Source: SIG575 sp964507395 (GTDB lineage Bacteria; Bacillota; Clostridia; Oscillospirales; Acutalibacteraceae). From it: a stretch of 31,199 bases of DNA. The DNA lies in the NCBI GenBank assembly GCA_964507395.1, contig CAZDQE010000023.1, forward strand, positions 1 to 31,199, written 5' to 3'. The notes under the pieces are model-generated. The model was not told where the DNA came from and searched no databases. It was given only the letters and a program-made list of their open reading frames with translations. The translations under genes were made by a program, and so were the position numbers. This document shows, one piece after another, positions 9,117 through 16,342 of this stretch. How positions within the stretch are numbered: the first letter of the stretch is position 1; each line of letters starts with the position of its first letter.

Positions 9117-10373
9117 ATGGAATACAAAATCAACAGAATTGAATATACCGAGGAAATGGACAAGGAGTATACCATACTGATACCCAACATGCTTGACGTT
9201 CATTTTTCCTTTATCCAAAAGCTGATGGAACAAGACGGACACAAGGTAATTCTCTTAAAAAATGAGGGCAGACAGGTTGTGGATGCAGGACTGAAATATG
9301 TTCACAATGACACATGCTATCCTGCACTTCTTGTAATCGGTCAGTTCATAGATGCACTGCAAAGCGGAAAATATGACGTAAACAAGGTTGCGGTAATGAT
9401 AACCCAGACAGGCGGCGGTTGCCGAGCCTCAAACTATCTGCATCTGCTGAGAAAGGCTCTTGCAAAAGCAGGCTTTTCTCAGGTGCCTGTAATCTCACTT
9501 AACGTTGCAGGCCTTGAAAAAAATTCAGGTTTCAAACTCACAATGCCGCTTATTATCAAAGCTATGGCGGCAGTAATCTACGGCGACATGCTGATGTTAC
9601 TGAGAAATCAGGTAAGACCTTACGAAATTAACGAAGGCGATGCTGAGAAATTAAGATACAAATGGACAGACAGACTCTGCGACGATTTCACGGAATCAAA
9701 AGGGTTTTCAAAAAAAGAAATGAGAGAAAACCTGAAACTTATGATACATGATTTTGCCGCAATCCCAATGGAGAAAACGGACAAAATCAAAGTTGGAATT
9801 GTGGGCGAGATTTATGTTAAATATTCTTCTCTTGCCAACAACAACCTTGAAGACTTTCTGTATGAACAAGGCTGCGAGGTAAATGTACCGGGTCTTCTTG
9901 GGTTCCTGACTTTTTACATCGGCAACAAGTTAGAAGAAATCAAGCTTTACGGCGGAAACAAGATAAAAGAATTCATGCTCGAACAGGTAAGAAGTTATCT
10001 GACAGGCATTGAAAAAATCATGATCGATGTCATTGAAGAAGACGGAACTTTTGATGCCCCGATGCCGTTCAGAAAGGTACACGCTCTTGCCGCAAAGGCT
10101 ATCAGCTACGGCTGTGACATGGGTGAAGGATGGCTGCTTACTGCCGAGATGATGGAGCTGATCGAACACGGCTTCAACAATATTATCTGCACTCAGCCTT
10201 TCGGATGTCTGCCTAACCACATCGTAGGAAAAGGCATGATAAGAAAAATCAGAGAGCTTTATCCTGATTCAAACATAGTGCCTATTGACTACGACCCCGG
10301 TGCTACAAAGGTAAACCAGGAAAACAGAATCAAGCTTATGCTTGCCGTTGCAAAAGAAAACATGAACAAGTAA
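9117..10373 (+). CDS. 2-hydroxyacyl-CoA dehydratase D-component-like partner (DUF2229/COG3581 type)
   Basis: A 418-residue protein matching the C-terminal part of the long activase/dehydratase-related proteins of Clostridia and distantly related to the HgdB component. Conserved cysteine signatures are HNDTCYPALL (Cys67), TQTGGGCRASNY (Cys102), VNVPGLLGF after GCE (Cys253) and CTQPFGCLPNH (Cys358 and Cys364); some probably bind an iron-sulfur cluster. It ends with an IDYDPGATK motif. The ATG at 9117 lies 2 nt after the stop of the activase gene, and GAGGAGG at 9104-9109 lies inside that gene's last codons, so translation is coupled. The sensible reading is a two-subunit enzyme in which the upstream activase delivers electrons to this subunit. 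The reaction is not known from sequence. Confidence 0.8.
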   Translation: MEYKINRIEYTEEMDKEYTILIPNMLDVHFSFIQKLMEQDGHKVILLKNEGRQVVDAGLKYVHNDTCYPALLVIGQFIDALQSGKYDVNKVAVMITQTGGGCRASNYLHLLRKALAKAGFSQVPVISLNVAGLEKNSGFKLTMPLIIKAMAAVIYGDMLMLLRNQVRPYEINEGDAEKLRYKWTDRLCDDFTESKGFSKKEMRENLKLMIHDFAAIPMEKTDKIKVGIVGEIYVKYSSLANNNLEDFLYEQGCEVNVPGLLGFLTFYIGNKLEEIKLYGGNKIKEFMLEQVRSYLTGIEKIMIDVIEEDGTFDAPMPFRKVHALAAKAISYGCDMGEGWLLTAEMMELIEHGFNNIICTQPFGCLPNHIVGKGMIRKIRELYPDSNIVPIDYDPGATKVNQENRIKLMLAVAKENMNK

Positions 10374-10380
10374 AAAAATC

Positions 10381-10416
10381 GGCTATCTCCTTTTCCGTGA
10401 GATAGCCTTATCTTTT
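10381..10416 (+). terminator. Terminator between convergent genes
   Basis: A 9-bp perfect stem, GGCTATCTC (10381-10389) with GAGATAGCC (10399-10407), and a 9-nt loop, followed on the plus strand by ttatcttttt. On the minus strand it is followed by gattttttt, so it can serve both the activase operon and the metallophosphoesterase gene. Confidence 0.85.
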
Positions 10417-11465
10417 TAGTCAAGTGCAATTTTACATTCTTTTTTGATCTTTGATGAATATGTGCCGTTCTTTTTACATTCTTCCATGTACTGCTCAGAT
10501 GCTTTTACTCTTGTTTCCATAGGAAGCTCTGTTGAACACATTGTAAATCTTGCTTTGCTTGCCTTGTCCTTACAGAATTTTGCATAATAATATACCATTT
10601 CTGTTTCATATGTACCGTCTTCATCAAGAGTTATGTAGCGAAGACCTCTTGTATCGTAGTCTCCGTAATAACCGAAGCCTGATGTGGGTGCACAGGCAAG
10701 ATCAATCCCTTTGTAAGGAACGCAGTAAGTATTTACATGGTCATGACCAAAGAAAATGCCTTTAACGTCCCCTTGCTCTGCCATTGTATCAAACTGTTTG
10801 CCTTTATCCTCAGGATCGGGCGAAACCTCTTCATGACAGAATCCATTGAGATTCTCCCCTGCCTCTTTCACCGCATCAAGTGCCTGCAAGGGCGGATGAT
10901 GCTGGAAAACCATTGCAGGGACATTTTCACCGCCGTTTTCTTCCCTGAGTTTATTCACAGTTCTTACATACCAATCAAGCTTATCCTCAAGAACACCGTC
11001 GTTTGAGTCAAAGCACCAGAGATTATACGCTACGCGTTTGCCGTCAGAAGACATAACAGGAAGGTTGAAATTACAGCAGCCGTCAAGGTGCTCCTCACCT
11101 GCTTCTGACACACAGACGGAATATTTATTGAAAATTTCAAACTGCTCACGTCTTGTAACCTTACCGTCAATATCATGGTTACCAAAAACAATCGCGACGG
11201 GAATTCCAAGCTTTTCAAAGGGCTTCATGAAGCAATCGTATGTTTTTCTGATAAAATATTTGCCCATGAATTTAAACATTTCCTTGCCTGTTGTCGAAAA
11301 CTTATTGTCTCCTGTAATCATTATAAGATCAGGCTTGTACTCCTCAACACACTTAAGAACGTTCTCCATTGTAAGGTAACGCTGTGTGGGACCGTCCTGA
11401 AAATCAGAAACCTGAAGAATTTTAAATTTTCCGTTTGAATTAAATTTCAAATTTGCTTTGCTCAT
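10416..11465 (-). CDS. Calcineurin-like metallophosphoesterase
   Basis: About 349 residues with the motif order of the calcineurin-like fold: QVSDFQDG, ITGDN, FGNHD, FQHHPP and FFGHDH. These are binuclear-metal phosphoesterases, resembling the Dcr2/purple-phosphatase-like branch. The first motif is DFQ rather than the common D-x-H, so Gln replaces one usual metal-ligand His; this occurs in some subfamilies. No signal peptide is seen, so it is probably cytoplasmic. Two ATGs are possible, 11474 and 11465. GGGAG at 11475-11479 abuts the first and lies 9 nt before the second, so 11465 is chosen. It stands alone on its strand between convergent and divergent neighbours, so context gives no substrate. 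Confidence 0.82.
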   Translation of the reverse strand: MSKANLKFNSNGKFKILQVSDFQDGPTQRYLTMENVLKCVEEYKPDLIMITGDNKFSTTGKEMFKFMGKYFIRKTYDCFMKPFEKLGIPVAIVFGNHDIDGKVTRREQFEIFNKYSVCVSEAGEEHLDGCCNFNLPVMSSDGKRVAYNLWCFDSNDGVLEDKLDWYVRTVNKLREENGGENVPAMVFQHHPPLQALDAVKEAGENLNGFCHEEVSPDPEDKGKQFDTMAEQGDVKGIFFGHDHVNTYCVPYKGIDLACAPTSGFGYYGDYDTRGLRYITLDEDGTYETEMVYYYAKFCKDKASKARFTMCSTELPMETRVKASEQYMEECKKNGTYSSKIKKECKIALD

Positions 11466-11494
11466 TTTTTTCATCTCCCAAAAAGTATCAGCTT

Positions 11495-11523
11495 ATGTTA
11501 ACACATACTTTTTTTATTGTCAA
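11495..11523 (-). promoter_or_regulatory. Sigma-A promoter of the metallophosphoesterase gene
   Basis: On the minus strand TTGACA (11518-11523), a 17-nt spacer and TAACAT (11495-11500). It is back to back with the metF promoter; the two -35 boxes are 11 nt apart. Confidence 0.6.
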
Positions 11524-11534
11524 TGTTTTTGCCA

Positions 11535-11563
11535 TTGCAAAACCCTTGTTCTTGTGATACAAT
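11535..11563 (+). promoter_or_regulatory. Sigma-A promoter of metF-metH
   Basis: TTGCAA (11535-11540), a 17-nt spacer and TACAAT (11558-11563). The predicted leader to the metF ATG is only about 30 nt, too short for a SAM riboswitch or T-box. Confidence 0.6.
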
Positions 11564-11598
11564 ATACTTTAGCAATTTAAATGAAAGAAGGTGCACTT

Positions 11599-12462
11599 AT
11601 GAAAATCTCTGAAATTTTCAAAGAAAACAAAACTACACTTTCGTTTGAGGTTTTTCCCCCGAAAACAAGCGACAGCTACAAGAGTGTTGAAACTGCTACT
11701 GCAGAAATCGCAAAGCTTAAGCCTGACTTTATGAGTGTTACATACGGTGCCGGCGGCGGCACAAGCGAATACACAGTCAGCATTGCCGACAATATTCAGA
11801 AAACTCAGGGCGTTCCCACCCTTGCACATCTGACATGTGTATCTTCAAAAAAAGAAAAGGTTTTCAAGCAGTTATCTCTTCTTGAAGAACACGGAATTGA
11901 AAACATTATGGCTCTCAGAGGCGACAGAACTGATAATGATTGCGACGATTACCGCTACGCTTCCGAGCTCATTACAGACATCAAAAAGCTTTGCGGTGAT
12001 AAATTCTGCATCGGCGGTGCATGTTATCCCGAATGTCATCCTGAAAGCCCGACGCTTTCAGAAGATATTAGAAATTTAAAAAACAAGGTCGATGCAGGAT
12101 GTGAATTTCTCACAACCCAGATGTTTTTTGACAACAACATTCTTTACAAGTACATATACAAGCTTCGTGAGGAAGGAATAACAGTTCCTGTTGTTGCAGG
12201 AATCATGCCTGTAACAAATGCAAGTCAGGTTTCGAGAATCTGTTCACTTTCCGGAACATATCTTCCCTCTAAATTCAAGAACATCGTTGACAGATTCGGC
12301 TCTGACTCCGCCGCCATGAAACAGGCAGGTATTGCTTATGCTACGGAACAGATTATCGACCTTATTTCAAACGGTGTTAAATTTATCCATGTTTATTCAA
12401 TGAATAAGCCTGATGTGGCAGAAAAAATACAGGCTAATCTCTCAGAAATTATAGGTAAGTGA
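11599..12462 (+). CDS. metF: 5,10-methylenetetrahydrofolate reductase
   Basis: 287 residues, the usual size for bacterial MetF, an FAD-dependent TIM-barrel enzyme that reduces methylene-THF to 5-methyl-THF, the methyl donor for methionine synthase. Typical features are LSFEVFPPKT at the start, MSVTYGAGGG, HLTCV, MALRGDR, GGACYPE..HPE, a flavin-site-like FLTTQMFFDN, and VPVVAGIMPV. The ATG at 11599 is chosen over the in-frame ATG at 11581 because AGAAGG lies 7 nt before it and the family starts near this point. It is the first gene of a two-gene operon: metH starts 5 nt after its stop, matching consecutive steps of one pathway. Acetogenic use is unlikely on this evidence, since no Wood-Ljungdahl genes are adjacent. 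Confidence 0.95.
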   Translation: MKISEIFKENKTTLSFEVFPPKTSDSYKSVETATAEIAKLKPDFMSVTYGAGGGTSEYTVSIADNIQKTQGVPTLAHLTCVSSKKEKVFKQLSLLEEHGIENIMALRGDRTDNDCDDYRYASELITDIKKLCGDKFCIGGACYPECHPESPTLSEDIRNLKNKVDAGCEFLTTQMFFDNNILYKYIYKLREEGITVPVVAGIMPVTNASQVSRICSLSGTYLPSKFKNIVDRFGSDSAAMKQAGIAYATEQIIDLISNGVKFIHVYSMNKPDVAEKIQANLSEIIGK

Positions 12463-12467
12463 TAGAA

Positions 12468-14828
12468 ATGAATATCAAAAATAAAATTCTGAATGAAATC
12501 GTGGTTTTTGACGGTGCATTCGGAACTGAGCTTCAAAAAAAGGGTCTTAAGCCCGGTGAACACCCTGAAGAATGGAATTTAACGCATAAAAGTGAAATCA
12601 TCGAAATTCACAAAAGCTATATTGAAGCAGGCGCCGATATTATCAACGCCAATACCTTTGGTGCAAACAGACTTAATTTCGGCGAGAGAACAAAAGAACT
12701 CATTACATCTGCAATCGAAAACGCAAAACAGGCTGTAAAAGAATCAGGAAGAAAATGTGCTGTTGCTCTTGATATCGGTTCTCTCGGAAAGCTACTCAAA
12801 CCTTCAGGTGACATTGACTTTGAAGATGCTGCGGATATTTTCAAAGAAGTCGTCGTTTGCGGAACAAAGGCAGGCGCAGACTTTATCTTAATTGAAACCA
12901 TGACTGATTCTCTCGAAACAAAAGCGGCTGTCATCGCGGCAAAAGAAAATTCAGATTTGCCTGTTTTTGTTTCCAATGCTTATGACGCATCGGAAAGGCT
13001 TCTCAGCGGAACAGATGCAGAGGGAATGTGTGCAATGCTTGAAGGTCTGGGTGTTGATGCTGTCGGTATCAATTGCAGCTTAGGTCCGAAGCAAATGAAA
13101 CCTATTGTAAAAAAATTATGCAGGTTTTCGTCTCTCCCCGTTTTTGTCTGTCCGAACGCGGGACTTCCGAGAGAAGAGAACGGAAAAACTGTTTTCGACG
13201 TTGGCTCAGAGGAATTTGCAGAAATCGTAAAAGAATTTGTAGAAATGGGCGTTCACGGTATCGGCGGTTGCTGCGGAACAACACCTGAATTTATTGAAAA
13301 GCTTGCTGAAATCAGAAACACCTCTTCTCCCCTGCCTGTTGAAAAGAAAAATTATACTGTTGTTACCTCTTACGCAAAAAATGTTTATTTCGGCGAAAGA
13401 CCTGTTCTTATCGGTGAGAGAATCAATCCTACAGGTAAAGCAAAATTCAAACAGGCTCTGAGAGATAACGACATCGGCTATATTTTAGGCGAAGCTACAG
13501 GTCAGAGAGATAAGAACGTGCATATTCTCGATGTAAATGCAGGACTTCCCGAGATTGACGAGGCAAAAATGATGTGCGATGCTGTCAGCGCAATTCAGGC
13601 AGTTGTTGATTTGCCGTTGCAGATTGACACATCAGATTTCACCGCTATGGAAAAAGCCATGAGAATCTATAACGGAAAGCCTATGATAAACTCCGTCAAC
13701 GGTAAAAAGGAAGTAATGGAAAAGGTTTTCCCTCTTGTAAAAAAATACGGCGGTGTGGTTGTAGGACTTACACTTGATGAAAACGGCATTCCCGAAACTG
13801 CTGACGGCAGAATCGAAATTGCCGAAAGAATTTACAGTGAAGCGCTGAAATACGGAATCGAAAAAAAGGATATCGTCATCGACCCTCTTGCTCTGACAAT
13901 TTCATCTGACAGAAATTCAGCAAACACAACACTGGAAGCCGTCAGACGAATAAAGGAAGATTTAAAAGGCAACACCATTCTCGGTGTTTCAAACATTTCC
14001 TTCGGTCTGCCCAACCGTGACAATATAAACTCAACATTTTTCACAATGGCAATGCAAAAGGGACTTTCAAGTGCGATTATAAATCCCTATTCCGATAAAA
14101 TGATGGAGAGCTATTACAGTTTTATTGCTCTTTCAAACTGCGAAAACGGAACAGAAAGCTACATTGATTTCGCATCTTCGGTTATTGAGGATAAGAAAAC
14201 AACTGTGCAGGAAATCACGAGCCTTAAAACAGCAATAGAAAAAGGTCTTGAGGATAAAGCAAAAATACTTGCTGAAAATCTCGTTAAAGAAAAAACCGCA
14301 CTTGAAATCATAAACGAGGAAATTGTACCGGCACTCGATACTGTCGGTGAAAAATTTGAAAAGAAAGCTCTTTTCCTGCCTCAGCTTCTCATGAGCGCAA
14401 ACTCGGCAAAAAATGCTTTTGATGTTATTAAAGCTACACTGTCCGGTGAAAATCAGGAATCAAAAGGTAAAATAATTCTTGCAACTGTCAAGGGTGACGT
14501 TCACGATATCGGCAAGAATATAGTAAAAGTCATACTTGAAAATTACAGTTATGACGTAATCGACCTCGGCAAAGATGTTGAGCCTGAATTAATTGTAAAA
14601 ACGGCAAAAGAAGAAAACATCAGACTTGTCGGTCTGAGTGCACTTATGACAACGACAGTACCTGCCATGAAAGAAACAATTGCACTTCTGAAAAAAGAAT
14701 TGCCCTCATGCAAAACAGTTGTCGGCGGTGCCGTGCTGACGGAAGTTTATGCAAAAATGATAGGCGCAGACAAATACGCCAAGGATGCTATGGAAACTGT
14801 AAGGTATGCGGAAAGCTTAGAATTATAA
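12468..14828 (+). CDS. metH: Cobalamin-dependent methionine synthase lacking the reactivation domain
   Basis: 786 residues from the ATG at 12468; a GTG at 12459 overlapping the metF stop is an alternative. It transfers the methyl group of 5-methyl-THF via cobalamin to homocysteine. Domains in order: homocysteine-binding barrel (about 10-285; FDGAFGTELQ, zinc ligands Cys203 in INCSLGP and Cys268-Cys269 in GGCCGTTP), pterin barrel (about 310-565; LIGERINPTGK, ILDVNAGLP), cobalamin cap (about 585-660) and cobalamin-binding Rossmann domain (about 665-786; GDVHDIGKN with axial His679, then GLSALMTTT and VVGGAVLT). The C-terminal AdoMet reactivation domain of the roughly 1200-residue E. coli enzyme is absent, as is common in Clostridia, so reactivation must come from a separate protein not seen here. 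It follows metF with only a 5-nt gap. Confidence 0.95.
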   Translation: MNIKNKILNEIVVFDGAFGTELQKKGLKPGEHPEEWNLTHKSEIIEIHKSYIEAGADIINANTFGANRLNFGERTKELITSAIENAKQAVKESGRKCAVALDIGSLGKLLKPSGDIDFEDAADIFKEVVVCGTKAGADFILIETMTDSLETKAAVIAAKENSDLPVFVSNAYDASERLLSGTDAEGMCAMLEGLGVDAVGINCSLGPKQMKPIVKKLCRFSSLPVFVCPNAGLPREENGKTVFDVGSEEFAEIVKEFVEMGVHGIGGCCGTTPEFIEKLAEIRNTSSPLPVEKKNYTVVTSYAKNVYFGERPVLIGERINPTGKAKFKQALRDNDIGYILGEATGQRDKNVHILDVNAGLPEIDEAKMMCDAVSAIQAVVDLPLQIDTSDFTAMEKAMRIYNGKPMINSVNGKKEVMEKVFPLVKKYGGVVVGLTLDENGIPETADGRIEIAERIYSEALKYGIEKKDIVIDPLALTISSDRNSANTTLEAVRRIKEDLKGNTILGVSNISFGLPNRDNINSTFFTMAMQKGLSSAIINPYSDKMMESYYSFIALSNCENGTESYIDFASSVIEDKKTTVQEITSLKTAIEKGLEDKAKILAENLVKEKTALEIINEEIVPALDTVGEKFEKKALFLPQLLMSANSAKNAFDVIKATLSGENQESKGKIILATVKGDVHDIGKNIVKVILENYSYDVIDLGKDVEPELIVKTAKEENIRLVGLSALMTTTVPAMKETIALLKKELPSCKTVVGGAVLTEVYAKMIGADKYAKDAMETVRYAESLEL

Positions 14829-14877
14829 AATTGATGCTTTTCTGAGAAAAGTTTTGCTGTTTGCCTTTTTTCATTCA

Positions 14878-14906
14878 TTAACCTTTTATCCCCTCACTCA
14901 TATAAT
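14878..14906 (+). promoter_or_regulatory. Promoter of the cysteine-rich gene (sigma-A or sporulation type)
   Basis: TTAACC (14878-14883), a 17-nt spacer and TATAAT (14901-14906) fit sigma-A. The overlapping CATATAAT (14899-14906) also matches the mother-cell sigma-E type -10 (CATACAMT) at seven of eight positions. The -35 fit to sigma-E is weak, so the sigma factor is undecided. A weak hairpin (14837-14851) after metH may separate the units. The gene has a strong GAGGAGG site at 14941-14947. Confidence 0.5.
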
Positions 14907-14954
14907 GGTAGTGAAGTTTTATAAATTTCAAATTTTACATGAGGAGGATAACCA

Positions 14955-15740
14955 ATGGCGGATAACAGAATGTGTAACATGTGCAATCCCGGTGCCAGAT
15001 TCAAAGAGGCTATATGCATTGATACAAGCAGAATCTATGACTCCTGCTGCGACAGGGACTGTCTTTCCGACCTGAGAGTACATTTCACGGACAGAGCTCA
15101 GAATATCGTAAACTGCGCCAAATCTGTACGCACAAGAAAAGCTGAAATAATTAATGCCTGCATTGATGTTGAGGAAGTGCCTTTTAACAAAGGCTGTTTT
15201 TCTGTAGACATTACATTTTTCTTTAAGCTTCATCTTGATGTTTTCACGTCTGCAGATTGTGACAGCCAGAAGGTATGCGGTCTCGCTTCCTTCAACAAAA
15301 AGTGCGTTCTTTTCGGCGGCGAAGGCTCTGTCAGAACCTTTACTTCCGAATACCGCGCTGACGAAAACGACAATCAGCTACCGTGCGTAAAAACTGCACC
15401 GAGAGCAAAAGTTCAGGTTGCTGAGCCTATCGTTCTTGACACTTCAATCTGCAAGGTTGAAGAATGCTGTGATAATTGCTCCTGTCAGATTCCTTACTGC
15501 GTTGCAAGAAGCTTCGACGGAGATTTTTGCAATTCAAATGATTCAACAGCAGTCAAAGTCACACTCGGTTTATTCACAATTGTTCAGCTTGAAAGAGACG
15601 TTCAGATGCTTATTCCTGCGTACGATTTCTGCATTCCGAAGAAAGAATGCTGTTTCGATTCCGAGGACCCCTGTGACTCTTTCAGAAAAATCAAATTCCC
15701 GACCAAGGAATTCTTTCCACCGTCACAAAATTGCTGCTGA
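14955..15740 (+). CDS. Very cysteine-rich conserved hypothetical protein
   Basis: 261 residues with 26 cysteines by direct count, about one in ten, several as adjacent pairs (CC at about residues 31-32 and at the very C-terminus). No signal peptide or membrane segment is visible. The N-terminus carries CNMCNPG and a KEAICIDTSRIYDSC..DCLSDLRV stretch. I recall similar cysteine-rich hypothetical proteins in many Clostridia, but no domain name can be given with certainty. The alternation of cysteine clusters with beta-rich stretches (FSVDITFFFKL, STAVKVTLGLF) looks structural, not enzymatic. A spore coat or exosporium role is an inference from cysteine content, lack of export signal and the possibly sporulation-type promoter. 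Metal or redox storage is an alternative. Start chosen from GAGGAGG 7 nt upstream of the ATG. Confidence 0.8.
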   Translation: MADNRMCNMCNPGARFKEAICIDTSRIYDSCCDRDCLSDLRVHFTDRAQNIVNCAKSVRTRKAEIINACIDVEEVPFNKGCFSVDITFFFKLHLDVFTSADCDSQKVCGLASFNKKCVLFGGEGSVRTFTSEYRADENDNQLPCVKTAPRAKVQVAEPIVLDTSICKVEECCDNCSCQIPYCVARSFDGDFCNSNDSTAVKVTLGLFTIVQLERDVQMLIPAYDFCIPKKECCFDSEDPCDSFRKIKFPTKEFFPPSQNCC

Positions 15741-15750
15741 CAAACAAAAA

Positions 15751-15782
15751 GGCTGTATCGATATACGATACAGCCGATTTTT
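15751..15782 (+). terminator. Bidirectional terminator after the cysteine-rich gene
   Basis: A 10-bp perfect stem, GGCTGTATCG (15751-15760) with CGATACAGCC (15766-15775), loop ATATA, followed by gattttt on the plus strand. On the minus strand it is followed by tttttgtttg, so it also ends the queA-tgt-lipoprotein operon. Confidence 0.9.
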
Positions 15783-16329
15783 AAAACTCGTTTCTTGTAA
15801 GAACTTCGCCTGTGGGCGAATATGTTACCATTGCAGTGCAATTATAGTCTTCATCGTATTCCCACTTGAAAACAGTGTCAACAACGATCTCTGAATTGTA
15901 GCGGTTGTGTTTAAGCTTTATGAACTTTGAGCCGTTTTCCGTAGTTACCTTTTTATACTCATAATCCTTATACATATATTCAAGCTTTGTGTCAGAATCA
16001 TAAACAGCCATTTCGATGATGTTTGAATTTTCATCATACTTATAGGTTATTGTGCTTACCAGCTTGTCATCTTTATCATATGTGCTTTCCTTTTCAATCT
16101 GCTTGCTTTCATTATAAGTCACTACGGTAATGCTTGAAATTTCGCCTTCAGAATCGCGGTAAACGGTTTTCATAGTTCTGCTTTCCTCATTGTAGGTTGA
16201 CTCGATTTCGGGCAGCTCAGCAGTAAGAGTTGTAGTTTCGGTTTCGCCCTCTCTGTCAACCTTTTCGCATCCCGCAAAAACAGCAGTAAGACAAATTACC
16301 GCAAGGAATAAAGCTATAATTTTTTTCAT
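15781..16329 (-). CDS. Small lipoprotein of unknown function
   Basis: 182 residues. The N-terminus MKKIIALFLAVICLTAVFAGC is a lipoprotein signal peptide ending at Cys21, so the mature protein should be membrane-anchored on the outside. Several YD/RHS-like strands follow (TYNESKQIEKESTYDKDD, YKYDENSNIIEMAVYD, EWEYDEDYN-type), suggesting a small beta-repeat fold. The ATG at 16329 is chosen over 16332 because GAGGTG is 6 nt away. The open frame extends further upstream to 16593, but that part lies inside tgt and has no coding support. It is the third gene of the queA-tgt operon, 13 nt after tgt. It has no evident role in queuosine synthesis and may simply be carried along. Confidence 0.8.
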   Translation of the reverse strand: MKKIIALFLAVICLTAVFAGCEKVDREGETETTTLTAELPEIESTYNEESRTMKTVYRDSEGEISSITVVTYNESKQIEKESTYDKDDKLVSTITYKYDENSNIIEMAVYDSDTKLEYMYKDYEYKKVTTENGSKFIKLKHNRYNSEIVVDTVFKWEYDEDYNCTAMVTYSPTGEVLTRNEF

Positions 16330-16342
16330 CATAATCACCTCG

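Noticed and set aside
6220..10373. Classical 2-hydroxyglutaryl-CoA dehydratase operon
   Set aside because: No HgdA/HgdB pair, CoA-transferase or Etf genes accompany the activase, and the domain layout is the DUF2229-type one.
11564..11598. SAM riboswitch or T-box before metF
   Set aside because: The predicted leader is about 30 nt, too short.
15418..15894. Long open frame overlapping the cysteine-rich gene in another frame
   Set aside because: No ribosome binding site, crosses the strong terminator at 15751-15775, and shows no domain signature.
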